DNA of 20,150 nt, from NCBI GenBank assembly GCA_003427395.1, contig BFEA01000011.1:451879-472028 (forward strand), read 5' to 3'. The DNA is from Chara braunii (Eukaryota > Streptophyta > Charophyceae > Charales > Characeae). The first letter of the stretch is position 1. The number at the start of each line of letters is the position of its first letter. The notes beneath the pieces were generated by a model. That model did not search any database. It was given only the letters and a program-made list of their open reading frames with translations, and was not told the origin of the DNA. Position numbers and translations under genes: made by a program. Shown piece by piece: positions 1 to 8,953 of the stretch.

Positions 1-195
1 TTTGGAGTGTATAGAGAATATGACAACACACACACGTGCACACACACACAAACAACTGTGGCAGTGTATATTTCCATGTTCTAGCGGTAGATTCATTCGA
101 TTTTGCTCATCCTATCGATGGAAGTAGCGTGAGGCCAGCCTTGGGGTTAGAGAATTACCTGTTGGCCGGTGTGCTGCTCATCCTATCGATGGAAA

Positions 196-226
<31 letters not shown>

Positions 227-241
227 GTCTCTCTCTCTCTC

Positions 242-294
<53 letters not shown>

Positions 295-411
295 AAAAAA
301 AAAAGATTCATTCGATTTTGCTCATCCTATTGATGGATGTAGCGTGAGGCCAGCTGTGGGGTTGGAGACTTATCTGCTGGCCGGTGCATTGCTCATCCTA
401 TCGATGGAAAA

Positions 412-461
<50 letters not shown>

Positions 462-508
462 TGCACACACACACACACAAACACACACACAAACACACAC
501 ACACACAC
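1..508. repeat. Tandem ~200 bp unit, two copies, each ending in CT/CA microsatellite
   Basis: Copy 1 starts near 90 and copy 2 near 305. Both begin GATTCATTCGATTTTGCTCATC, continue with GATGGA(A/T)GTAGCGTGAGGCCAGC and a second TGCTCATCCTATCGATGGAAA, and then run into a (CT)n tract (about 195-240 and 411-436) followed by a (CA)n tract (about 241-294 and 436-508). The copies differ by scattered substitutions, so the duplication is not recent. Open frames here translate to Ser-Leu and His-Thr dipeptide runs and are not genes. The first 30 bases are also CA-rich. Element B begins directly at the end of the second CA tract. Confidence 0.85.
60..98 (-). repeat. Copy of the inverted-repeat element found at 15733-15907
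   Basis: The reverse complement of this stretch matches 15823-15861 over about 39 bases with three mismatches. The shared core reads CCGCTAGAACATGGAAA on the minus strand here. It corresponds to the loop and right arm of the inverted-repeat element at the far end of the window, so this is an interspersed repeat family with at least two members here. The match stops at about 98, where the tandem unit of 90-508 takes over. Confidence 0.7.
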
Positions 509-1005
509 TGGGGCATACTGCGCATCCACACGGGCCTGCAGGGCCTGACCAGACGGAAAATAAGGGCCGTCCAGGCCCTGTGTCGTTTCAGCCTAAAGGC
601 CTGAAAAGGAGGGCCATTTTCAGGCCCTCATAAAGTCGACCTGCCCTGAAACTCAGGCGCCAGACCAGGGTTTAGCACAGGGCATTCTTGGGCATGTTTC
701 AAGACAACCTTTGTTTGAACTTCAACGCGTCTGGCACAATTCGGCATGGGAAGGCAGTTCACGGGGAGTGCATAGGCAGCACTTCACGGGCCGTTCAGGA
801 GGCAGTCTTCAGGATTCGGCCGCAGCACTCTGGAGGAGCGCTGCAGCACTAGGTGTAGTCTTCAGCGCTGGGCGCTGTAGGAGCTTAGAGTAGCGGTGAG
901 GGAGAGTTGGCGGAAGCCAGGGGGACTTACCTGTGGCGCCATAGCTCCCGCTTCGTCTTCGATGTACCTGCAATAAGGCGCCACCTTCACAAGTTCGTAC
1001 TTGGT

Positions 1006-1009
<4 letters not shown>

Positions 1010-1062
<53 letters not shown>
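1010..1062. repeat. (GA)n microsatellite in the 5' LTR, first tract
   Basis: Uninterrupted GA dinucleotide repeat of about 53 bases. The matching site in the 3' LTR (about 9093-9105) holds only a short GAGAGAGAGAG run, so the tract has expanded or contracted since insertion. Confidence 0.95.
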
Positions 1063-1067
<5 letters not shown>

Positions 1068-1106
1068 CTTCACCCTTTCATTACCTGACTTCTCAGCACC
1101 TACGGA

Positions 1107-1110
<4 letters not shown>

Positions 1111-1163
<53 letters not shown>
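1111..1163. repeat. (GA)n microsatellite in the 5' LTR, second tract
   Basis: Uninterrupted GA repeat of about 53 bases after CACCTACGGACTAT. The matching tract in the 3' LTR lies at about 9179-9226 after CACCTACGGACTAC. Confidence 0.95.
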
Positions 1164-1166
<3 letters not shown>

Positions 1167-1466
1167 ACATTGGGCAAGGGATTATTGGGACCTGTACAGA
1201 AGACTTGGTGTTGACGACATTCCCATCTTCCCCCTCTTCTTCGTCTGATCCCCCTCTTCGTTTGTGTATGGTTGGGGAGTGGCGCATTCTTCCTGTGTGA
1301 GCGCCAGGCCCCTTCACACCATCTGATGATGATAATGTATGTTCGGTCTGCAGTGCGACATTGATTGGTCTGATCATTGGTATTTTAGCCTTTCGCTGCG
1401 CTATCCTGTACTATGTGAGAGAGGTCGGTTCTTGTTCTGGTCTGTAAAGTACGGTATGCAACAGTT

Positions 1467-1480
1467 TGGTATCGGAGTGG
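1467..1480 (+). other. Primer-binding site of element B (initiator-Met tRNA type)
   Basis: The sequence TGGTATCGGAGTGG begins three bases after the LTR end. Plant Ty3/Gypsy and Copia elements commonly use TGGTATCAGAGC, complementary to the 3' end of initiator Met-tRNA. This copy differs from that at two positions of the first twelve. It marks the start of reverse transcription and fixes the plus-strand orientation of the element. Confidence 0.85.
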
Positions 1481-2168
1481 ACCTCTCAATCAGAGGATCC
1501 GCGCAATCAAGGAGCCAGCTTGCTGGATTGATTGATTGTTGAATGATTGATTGATTGATTGATTGTTTATTAGTGAATCAAGTAGGGCTTCGTCAAATCT
1601 CTGCAAAAAAAAAAACTTGGAGATTAGCATTTCGTTTTTTTTTTATTTGACCATGGGCATATTAGGGAACTAGGGAGGTCGTCATATTCTCAGGCTGGTT
1701 CTATTCTTCTGTGAAAGTGGAACCTCCATTCTATTTCGCACAATTTTTTTTTTCAAGATCGCATTTCTTTTTGAAAGCCGAAACTTTGTGAAAATTTGCG
1801 TCGATCTCATTCATAGCACTCCTCTGTAATGCCTCACTGATAGCAGATCGATAGATATTCAAAAAAAAAAAGAAAAAAAAAAAAGGGGGGGTTGATCCGC
1901 TTCTTTATTTTTTTCTTTTATTTTATTCTGTTGATTAGGATCGGAATGGAAAGTGCAGTTTTGTTACCTTCCTGCGTTTCCCTCCCACCCAGCCCCTTCT
2001 TTGCATTCCCGGTTTGGTAAGTGCCATGTCAGCAGCAATGCCACATCAGCAGTGCCATGTCAGCAGTGCCATGACAGCAGTGCCATGTCAGTAGCAGTGC
2101 TGCATCAGCAGTGCCATGTCAGCAACAGTGCCATGTCAGCAGTGCCATGTCAGCAGTGCCTTGCCACC
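1481..2168 (+). other. Leader of element B, no gene
   Basis: This non-coding stretch between the PBS and the gag start holds a (GATT)n repeat at about 1525-1566, several A and T homopolymer tracts (for example around 1605, 1637, 1747 and 1861-1884), and the CCATGTCAGCAGTG minisatellite at 2021-2163. I see no coding similarity in any frame. Confidence 0.7.
2021..2163 (+). repeat. Minisatellite of about 15 bp units just before the gag start
   Basis: About nine imperfect copies of GTGCCATGTCAGCA, with variants such as GTGCCATGACAGCA, GTGCTGCATCAGCA and GTGCCATGTCAGCAACA, run up to the gag initiator. Many units contain an ATG, so they would present upstream start codons in the retroelement transcript. 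Confidence 0.9.
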
Positions 2169-2950
2169 ATGAGGGTTTCAGTTTTGGGCATGCCAGGCCA
2201 ACTGGCCAACGAGTCCATTGCCGAGTACCGATAGTGGTTCCAAGCTCAGCTCGCACTGATCGAGGCTGAGGAACAGTGCCAGGCGGCAGCCGAGGCTGCC
2301 CGCCTGCAGGCTTAAGCGGAGGCAGCAGTTGAAAAGCAGCGGCTTCAGGCCGCAGCTGACGCAGTTGCCCAGGTCCGCCGCAAGGAGAGGCCTAGGATCA
2401 ACTGCAGCGGCACGAAGCCGCCAGTGTCGACAGGCTCAAGTTATGGCATTTTGAACCATCCGAGGACCATGACAACACGACACCGGAAGAGCAGCAGGAG
2501 TTTCTCTCCAAACTCGTGACCCGGTTGCAGTCCCAGCTGGTGACTCCGACGGGCAGTGCGGAACCAGAAGGATCTGCACGAGGATGCTATGCGGGTACAC
2601 CATTCTTGTGTACAGGACTTGGAGCAAGCAGCACCAGGACCAAATGTTGCCGAACCCAGCAGTGCAGCTTCAACCTGCCAATTGGAGCAACGAGTTTATC
2701 ATGTAGTTGCAATGCTCGGCGACATAAGCACCTTCGCCGCACCAGCCACCATGAGCGAGCAACTCGACACCTTGAAGACCGAGGTTCGGCAACCTTACCA
2801 GCCGCTCGACAACGATGGCAGCACCAGTGCATTGCGGGCATACAAAATGTCGACGTTCCAGATCGAGAAGTTTGATGACTATACGCATCAGGACCCAGTC
2901 GTCTGGTGGCAAGGCTTTACAACGGAGATTGGGATTCATGAGGTCCCGAA

Positions 2951-3090
2951 TCACTTGTACATCTCGGTGGTGTTTCTCAACGCCAAGGGCGATGCCAGAT
3001 CTGGCTTAGCCACATGGCAATCACTTGTACATCTCGGCGGTGTTCCTCAACGCCAAGGGCGATGCCAGATCTGGCTCAGCCACATGGCAA
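2951..3090 (+). repeat. 70 bp tandem duplication inside gag
   Basis: 2951-3020 and 3021-3090 are near-identical copies beginning TCACTTGTACATCTCGG and ending CCACATGGCAA, with only a few substitutions. The period of 70 is not a multiple of three. In the frame open from 2556 to 3377, the first copy reads the expected gag sequence up to GDAR and the second copy returns to it at WLSHMAT. Both copies therefore seem to carry a shared one-base deletion, and the net length change keeps the frame open downstream. Confidence 0.9.
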
Positions 3091-3705
3091 CCATCCACGA
3101 CGTCCAGGTCTCCGACCTGCATAAGAAGATCTCTTGGGACGATATGAAGCGATTCATTGTGGACGACGCCCCGACGCTCGCCATCAACCGCCTCTTCGCC
3201 ATGACTCAAGGCAAACACCGACCCGCGATTGGCTCATCGAATGGCAGAAGATCGTGGCAACACCCGATCTTGAGCTGCCATTTTTGCATTTGCTCCGGGA
3301 GTTCTACAACCGGTCGTGTGCCGCCTTGTGCCTCGCACTCGGTGATCGAGAACAATACACGACCTTCGTCGACGTGAGATAAGGCTCCTGAGATCATCAA
3401 GACCAACCGGGCTGCTGCACACGAGAAGTCAGCGTGGCAGCCAGCCCATGTGGAGAAAGGAATATTTGGTCCTCGTTCGCAGCAAGTCGCTGCAGTCCAA
3501 CCGGACAACATTGTGGAAGACCCGACAGCCACACCAGCATCACATGAGGATGATCAGGTGGCCGCTGTCCAGCCACGAAGCTAATAACTCCCATGGAAAA
3601 GGGAAGGCAAAAACTACATTGTCGATCGGAAATGGACAGCCAGTACCATGGGTCAAGTTCAACTTGACCGAGGCCGAATACAAGTACCGCAGCCGATACG
3701 GTTGC

Positions 3706-3747
3706 TGTTATTGATGCAACAGCACCAAGCACAAGACCTCCCAATAC
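3706..3747 (+). pseudogene. Zinc-knuckle relic of gag B (CX2CX4HX4C, last Cys lost)
   Basis: In frame from 3448 the translation reads CCY, a TGA stop at 3712-3714, then CNSTKHKTSQY. This fits CX2CX4HX4C if the stop stands where a Trp codon once was and the final Cys has become Tyr. The knuckle normally binds packaged RNA. Position after the gag core supports the call. Confidence 0.65.
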
Positions 3748-3774
3748 CAAGATCAAGGCAAGGGGGATGTTCGA

Positions 3775-4127
3775 CCTCGAATCAGCTCGGGAAACAGAGT
3801 TGCGTGGGAGGTAAGGCGACTCCACTTCTCAATCCGCTAAATTTGGTCGCCTTGCTAGCGGCCTCCTACACATCTGGGGAGCATGTGAATGTCGCGAGTC
3901 CTCGGTTCACTTACGTGGATTACCCTATCCACTTGGTCTCACCGTTGGACCAGCCACTCCACATGCAACAATCCACCACATGCACGGTTTCACCACCATC
4001 GGCAACCGATTCGGCCGCTTCACCGCCAACTTTCACCGCGGATTCGACGTCATGGTCAAGATTTGAGAGACTCGACCCGTTGGCGTTCGTGGACTTCCAA
4101 TGGATGCCCCTTCCCCCGACCGGATAA
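3775..4127 (+). pseudogene. Element B gag-pol spacer, function not recognised
   Basis: An open frame ending with TAA at 4125 carries a Ser/Thr/Pro-rich segment (ASPRFTYVDYPIHLVSPLDQ and on to FVDFQWMPLPPTG). It follows the zinc knuckle and would lie before the protease in an intact element. I recognise no domain in it. Protease sequence (a D-S/T-G motif) is not found downstream, and similarity to B appears to stop near the end of this frame. Confidence 0.45.
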
Positions 4128-4223
4128 ATATTTGTGAGCCTTCCAGGCTCTCCCAGCAACGTGGTCGAAGTAGGGTACACTGTACGCTTGCACCTGCGCG
4201 GTTGGGCACGCCTAACCAATTCG

Positions 4224-4307
4224 ATCCCAGGCCACTTTTTGAACGGGTTTAGGCGTAGACAATTTGGCCTAATGGGAAGCTACTGAAAACTCAGTCCAGC
4301 CAGCCAA
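4224..4307 (+). repeat. Repeat X, copy 1
   Basis: This stretch aligns with 9688-9771 at about three bases in four or better. The closest block is AATGGGAAGCTACTG, then CTCAGTCCAGCCAGCCAAAC in both copies. Its origin is not recognised. It lies between the end of the B gag relic and the A 3' LTR, and its partner lies between the B 3' LTR and the A RT relic. Confidence 0.8.
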
Positions 4308-5290
4308 ACATAGGAAAGTGCTCACCAGCCTTCGGAGGCATTCGACACTTGCGTAAGCGAGCGGCAGCGCTGCTGGAGCGCGAGTGCATGGGCTGCCTGC
4401 TTAGCGCTAGGGGCAAGTGTGCGTGCGTATGTGGGTGTGCAAGGAGGGCGCTGCTGAGGGAAGCCCCATAGCCAGCCCTACATAGCCAGGCCTTGGCTTG
4501 GATGTGTAGCTGGAGGGGTGGTATGGTCTTCGTGTATAGGAAGAAAACCTGGGTGAAGAAGGTGAGGGAGAGAGAGAGATGAGGATGATGATGTGAGAAC
4601 ACATACCTGGTTTTGGCGGTGGTCTACAGGGTGGACGTCTTCATGTACTTAGGCTTTTGCTGCTGACGTGAACAGGTTGCATGTCAATTCGTAGGCTGGG
4701 TAGTAGTCTGATTCTAGTCTGTGCGCTGATTGGTGGTGGCGAGAGTATGCTCTCACTGACATTCGGATTCGGTGCTTTGGTTCTCCACTGGTGGAATATC
4801 AGTGCATATCTGTTTTTTGGACAGCGTTTGACTTTTTGGCTTTCAATGTGATTTTGCATTTTGGAATTCTGTTATTTCGTTATTGCTCATTTTCCTTGCA
4901 TAAGGACCATACTTGCGGCGCATCCCGTGCGTGCTGCTCGCGCACATGCGGCACACTGCGCAATGCGCATGTGGCGTGTGCACCCGGTGCGCCACATGGG
5001 CAAATTTTGGGGTCAGCCAAAAAAGGAAAAAGTTGGGGAGGGGTTGAATCGAAGTTCCCACACCCAGCCAAAATTAGGACATTGCCCGCGCAAATTTTGT
5101 TCAGGGCCGCCCGACCACAAAACCTGTGTGTGTTGGCACGTTTGCTGTTCACAACTCCATGCTATCTTTAGTGTATCTGAGCCCTTTCAGAGGTCCAATA
5201 TGGTCATGATGAGGACTCGTCTATGGAACCCTATGAGGACTCGTCTATGGAACCCTTGCTTTCAGCTCACTACTTCCGGGTATAGAAAAC
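4308..5290. other. Non-coding stretch between repeat X and the A 3' LTR
   Basis: No frame gives recognisable protein. Visible items are a short GA tract with ATG-ATG repeats (4560-4592), a GC-rich alternating purine/pyrimidine block (4915-5000), a 9 bp inverted repeat CATGTGGCG/CGCCACATG at 4968-4998 with a 13 bp loop, and a 24 bp tandem duplication at 5211-5256. It may be the original flank of element A or a third decayed element. Confidence 0.5.
5211..5256. repeat. 24 bp tandem duplication
   Basis: GAGGACTCGTCTATGGAACC occurs at 5211 and again at 5235, with CTAT joining the copies. The two copies are identical over 22 bases. Confidence 0.9.
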
Positions 5291-6215
5291 TGCAAGGACG
5301 ATGAGCAATAGGGAACTTCAGCAATCAAACAACATCATACACATGAGACGAGATAGTCGTGACCTCGAACCAAAAGCAGAATTGCATCACGAGTTTCACC
5401 AAATAAGAGCACACCAAAAGCTGATAATTGATAATGTTGGAATACTCTCATCATCATCAATCGAAGAACCAACCTATCTGGCGCTCGACGCCCAAACTAC
5501 GAATGGCAGATCCTATCTCGCCCAGACTACAATGCCGATGATGACTTCAACAACTTCCCAAGTACGAGCAGACCTCGGCCAATGTCGCATGCGTCAAGCA
5601 CCAGGTGTGTCTCTCGTATCACTCAACCTCGTTCCCCAACTCACAGGTGCCACTTGCACCCAAGGACCACCATGCGCCCCATCCAGCGTACAGCAGCGCA
5701 ACTTGGCAATGGCTGCCTGCTCCTTCCAGCTCGCCCGTGAGCGAGTGAGCCTCGCAGGCGATAGCGCAGCGGCGCTTGCGCACAAAGCAGCCAGTGCCTG
5801 AATGTCCAATGCGTAGGCTGGCCCTTTCCTAAATGGAAGTGGCCAGCCTACTTGCGTGCAGGCTGGCTGCGCTTGGTCCCTGTCCAGAAGCTTTCGGTAG
5901 GCCCAGGGAGGCTGAGCCTCAGACCAAACGAATCAGGCCTAGGGCCATCGACAATTACCCGTGCCCAACTGCCCGTTGTCTGAGTTGGGCCTACGCTGCG
6001 TATGTCGCCTGGGGCCTGACTTAGATAAAGTCGGTAAGGAGGCCAGGGCATGGGCGCCTTCAACCAACTGGCGGTGCGCAACTGCCTGAATTTTCCCCAG
6101 TTGCGAAGTATTCAAAAATAGGCCTCTTGTCGTGTGTCGGACCTGCCTTCACTTAGGCTGGCCGACCTGTTGCAAATAGGGGCTTTGTAGGGCTTATCGA
6201 GGCCTATGCCTCGCA
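5291..6215 (-). repeat. 3' LTR of element A
   Basis: On the plus strand it starts TGCAAGGACGATGAGC and ends CCTATGCCTCGCA, so on the minus strand it runs TGCGAGGC...CCTTGCA with a short imperfect terminal inverted repeat. It aligns over its length with 14450-15393. A conserved open frame within it (Ala-rich, near 5600-5800 and 14750-14980) is shared only because the LTRs are copies of each other. Confidence 0.88.
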
Positions 6216-6226
6216 TTCCCTCCTCC
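6216..6226 (-). other. Polypurine tract of element A
   Basis: On the minus strand GGAGGAGGGAA directly precedes the TG of the LTR. A purine run in this position primes plus-strand DNA synthesis in LTR elements. It shows that the LTR at 5291-6215 is the 3' one and that the interior lies to its right. Confidence 0.8.
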
Positions 6227-6239
6227 ATACTTCGCTAGT

Positions 6240-6655
6240 CCTCTGAGAAGTTCAATCTTCGATAATTTGACGCTTTCCTTTTTGCAGAGACTTCTCATAG
6301 TGCGCGACAACGTGTGGAGCGGCATCAGTTCCTCCCTTGTGAATCCTCCCTTGGATCAGTGATGGTTGAACCAAACTCGGTACTGCAGCTTCGGTTTTGG
6401 AGGATGCCCCCGGCCTGTTGGTCTTGGAATTGACATCTCCCTGTGATCAACGATGTTGTCGATGTCGACCTCTCCATGCACGGTTGGGGGCAGCATTGAG
6501 CGGCGAGAGGGAAACTGATCAGTTTCTCCGAACGGTGCAAGTTTTGAGGCGTGAAATATTGGATATGTGCGTAGGTGACCAGGGATGCGAACAACATAAG
6601 GAGGACCATCTGGTTCATCCCCAACGACATCTAGAACCTCCCATGGTCCAAAGTA
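6240..6655 (-). pseudogene. Element A integrase C-terminus (GPY/F) and chromodomain relic
   Basis: Reading leftward from the TAG at 6656-6658, the frame stays open to about 6350. It begins YFGPWEVLDVVGDEPDGPPY, the GPY/F module of chromovirus integrases, followed by IPGHLRTYPIFHASKLAPF. A chromodomain-like segment follows: HGEVDIDNIVDHRE, then LQYRVWF, then after a stop and frameshift FTREEL and APHVVAHYEKS. Chromodomains of these integrases are thought to guide insertion to chromatin marks. The catalytic core that should precede this part is missing: the zinc region joins almost directly to the GPY/F module. Confidence 0.75.
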
Positions 6656-7160
6656 CTATGGCATGAGCTTACAGGATATCCCGTGCTCCTGTCCCAGTTT
6701 GGCATCTCTCATCATCGTGGGGCACCAGAACCGTTGCAGCAGATTGGTTGCAGTCTTCTTGAAGCTAAAATGTCTGGTGGCATCATGACATTTGCCTGAA
6801 AATAAACTACGCAAAGACTCCCTATTGGGAACACACAAACGTTTATTCCCGGCCTTCCCAAGGAACAACAGACCGTTGACCAACTCAAACTCGGGAGAAG
6901 TGATTTTGTCCTTCACCTTGAACCTGCGAATGATCTCAGACATGAAGTGATCCACGCGGTAGGCTTCCACCATAGAGTGAGTAACATCGTCCGCAAGCCC
7001 AAACTCAATGATCAGCACTGAAGGAATCTGGTCTACGCGACAGCGCGTCAACAACGTTGTTGTACTCGCCCTTGATGTGTTGGTGCGCAAAGGTATACTG
7101 CTCTATGACTTCAATCCAACGCTTCAGAGCGTCGGAGAGCACAGGCTGGGTTTTCATCCA
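6656..7160 (-). pseudogene. Element A RNase H end and integrase zinc region
   Basis: The rightmost part reads MKTQPVLSDALKRWIEVI and HIKGEYNNVVDALSRR, the conserved end of Ty3/Gypsy RNase H leading into integrase. After a frameshift the integrase N-terminal region follows (ELVNGLLFLGKAGNKRLCVP, then CHDATRHFSFKKTATNLLQR). The two His of the HHCC zinc site are visible near 6787 and 6772. The Cys pair is gone because sequence after FWCPTMMRDA jumps to the integrase C-terminal region. At 7160 the minus-strand similarity stops abruptly and plus-strand RT of element B begins. Confidence 0.75.
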
Positions 7161-7848
7161 CTTGGTGTATAGCCAGAGTTTGGACGAGCATGTGGAGCAC
7201 TTGCACACCGTTTTGGAACGGCTACGACAAGCCAAGTACAAAGCCAACCGCGACAAATGCGAATTCGCTCGGCAAGAGCTCGAGTACTTGGGCCAGTTTG
7301 TGGTCCAACCGCTCGCGGTCAAGATCGAGACCATCCGAGTGTGGCCCGAGCCCACCAACACCATGAAAGTTCGCTCATTCATGGGGTTGGCGGGCTACTA
7401 CCAACGCTTCATCACCGGGTACTCGAGGATCGCCGCACCATTGACGAGACTACAATCGCCAAAGGTGCCATTCGTATTGAGCGACGAAGCGCGCCAGTCA
7501 TTCCAGGCACTTAAGACGGCCATGCTCATGGTTACCCGCCCTTAGCATCTACGACCCCACCTTGCCAGTGAGTGACGACTGACGCTTCTGGCTATGGCAT
7601 TGGGGAAGTCTTGGAACAACACGACGGCGACGACTGGCACCCCGTGGACTATTTCAGCCACAAGGTGCCTCCCATCACTTCAGTTGATGATGCAAGGAAG
7701 AAGCGTTCGTGATGGCTCTCAAGTGATGGCGACACTTCCTCCTTGGGCGTCATAGGTTCACATGGGTCACTGATAACAACACGTTGACCTACTACAAGAT
7801 GCAAGATACATTGAGCAGCACAATGGATGTATTTCATCGACCAATTTG
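7161..7848 (+). pseudogene. Element B RT C-terminus and RNase H relic
   Basis: The stretch opens with LVYSQSLDEHVEHL, which in RT follows the catalytic YxDD block. The DD itself is cut off by the junction. Next come DKCEFARQELEYLG and VRSFMGLAGYYQRFI, the RT thumb and connection. After a stop at 7545 and frameshifts, RNase H follows with TDASGYGIGEVLEQHD near 7575 (first catalytic Asp), HPVDYFSHKV, a Lys-Glu-Glu context around 7695 (catalytic Glu), and WVTDNNTLTYY near 7765 (second Asp). It ends with WMYFIDQF at about 7824-7847. RNase H degrades the RNA of the RNA:DNA hybrid. Several frameshifts make it non-functional. Confidence 0.8.
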
Positions 7849-8471
7849 TGGCCGCTTGCTTTCCCGCCTCCGCCTCGAAGTATAGGGAATTGCTGGCTCA
7901 AGACCGTGCGAACATGCAAAAGGCTAAAGTCCGCATGCAGCAGCAAGCCAACAGGCATCTCGTGCCATGTCCCACTTGCGCCGGCGATCTGGTTTGGGTC
8001 TCCGCGGATGAGTTTGCACTCCAACATGATGTTTCACGCAAGCTACTCCCCAAGTGGTTTGGACCATGGACCGTCCTTTCAGCTACAGTCGACGAGCCCG
8101 ACGGCCCATCCTTTGTGATCGACATCCCTTCGCATCTGCTGGTCCATCCAATCTTTCACGCCTCGAAGCTGGCAACATACACACCAGCTAAGAGCAACGA
8201 CTTCCCGGGCTGACGATCGCAAGACCTTTCGTTTATGGATGCTCATCAAGAAGTCGACCTCGTCATCACGGATGGCCAATACGGCAACAAGCCTCGATAG
8301 TACAAAGTTACCTTCAAAGCATGCGATCCTGACGACACTCGATGGATTTCAAGAGCAGATTTGGAAGCATCCGCACCACTGATCTACGCTCATTACAAAC
8401 GACAAAGACTAGCTAAGGAAGCTTCACGACCTGCCCCTCCCGCCCCGGACTTTGGTCCCTCCCTTCGATAA
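7849..8471 (+). pseudogene. Element B integrase C-terminus (GPY/F) and chromodomain relic
   Basis: A frame open from 7827 to a TGA at 8211, readable on through a TAG at 8298 to a TAA at 8469. It contains SKYRELLAQDRANMQKAK, GDLVWVSADEFAL, LLPKWFGPWTVL (the GPY/F module) and VHPIFHASKLATY. After the first stop a chromodomain-like segment follows: HQEVDLVITDGQYG, YKVTFKACDPDDTRWISRADL and APLIYAHYK. RNase H ends at about 7848 and integrase C-terminal sequence starts about ten bases later, so the zinc region and the whole catalytic core are deleted. Both internal stops are consistent with point changes of Arg or Gln codons. Confidence 0.8.
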
Positions 8472-8505
8472 GCAGATTCGCCCTCGCAGGTAAGCTCGGT
8501 CTTTC

Positions 8506-8519
8506 AAGGAGGGGGGGGG
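8506..8519 (+). other. Polypurine tract of element B
   Basis: AAGGAGGGGGGGGG lies immediately before the TG of the 3' LTR. This is the expected place and composition for the plus-strand primer of an LTR element and confirms the LTR start at 8520. Confidence 0.85.
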
Positions 8520-8763
8520 TGGCATACTGCACATTCACAGGGGCCTGCAAGGCCCGACCATACGGAAAATAAGGGCCCTCCAGGCCCTGTGTTGTTTCAG
8601 CCTAAAAGCTTGAAATGGAGGGCCATTTTCAGGCCCTCAAAAGTTGACCTGCCCTAAACTTAGGCGCGCAGGCCATTTTTGGGCTTGTTTCAAGACAACC
8701 TTAGCTTGAACTTACGCGCGTCTGGCACGATTCGGCATGGGCAAGAGCAGCCTCGCAGACCGA

Positions 8764-8785
8764 ACCAGTACTATATAGTGCTGGT
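8764..8785 (+). promoter_or_regulatory. Candidate TATA box within a near-palindrome, 3' LTR only
   Basis: A 22-base near-palindrome centred on CTATATAG, with one mismatched pair between its arms. In an LTR a TATA motif upstream of the repeat region would direct Pol II transcription. It lies in a block missing from the 5' LTR. Function is inference from sequence and position only. Confidence 0.4.
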
Positions 8786-8952
8786 CCACCCTACAGGCTG
8801 CAGGCAGTTCACGGGGAGTTCACAGACACTTCACGGGCTGCTTAGGAGGCAGTCTTCCGGATTCGGCCGCAGCACTCTAGAGGAGCACTGCAGTAGTAGT
8901 AGCTAGCGCGAGGTGTAGTCTTCAGCACTGGGCGTTGTAGGAGCTTGAGTAG

Positions 8953-8953
<1 letters not shown>

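Larger units (their letters stand above)
509..1463 (+). repeat. 5' LTR of element B
   Basis: It starts TGGGGCATACTG and ends GGTATGCAACA. These ends form an imperfect short inverted repeat, as expected for an LTR. It aligns with 8520-9581 along its whole length. It is about 955 bp against 1062 bp in the 3' copy. The differences include loss or lack of a ~58 bp block that in the 3' copy holds a TATATA palindrome, lack of a third GA tract, and lack of an AT-rich block after the second GA tract. Open frames inside it, including the Arg-Glu runs, come from the microsatellites. Confidence 0.88.
2169..3747 (+). pseudogene. gag: Element B gag, broken: coiled-coil N-terminus, gag core, zinc-knuckle relic
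   Basis: The likely start is the ATG at 2169 in a good Kozak context (GCCACCATGA). After about 21 residues a TAG interrupts a helical Gln/Glu/Ala-rich stretch, then another stop and frameshifts follow. The Ala/Glu-rich part (2235-2400) and a second acidic part (2403-2540) look like coiled coil. The core runs from about 2845 (KMSTFQIEKFDDYTH) through VVWWQGF and DLHKKISWDDMKRF to LELPFLHLLREFYNR near 3290, in at least three frames. It ends in a zinc-knuckle relic at 3706-3747. Gag would form the particle that packages the element RNA. It is Ty3/Gypsy-like by gag core order and by its neighbours. At least two stops and three frameshifts rule out function. Confidence 0.75.

Noticed and set aside
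36-604. Open frames with Leu-Ser and His-Thr runs
   Set aside because: They are translations of CT and CA microsatellites and the flanking tandem unit.
907-1300. Open frames with Arg-Glu runs, also at 8952-9261
   Set aside because: They are translations of GA tracts in the two LTRs of element B.
5594-5801. Ala-rich frame conserved between 5594-5801 and 14748-14984
   Set aside because: Conservation follows from the two regions being LTR copies. The flanking frames shift and no start or domain is recognised.
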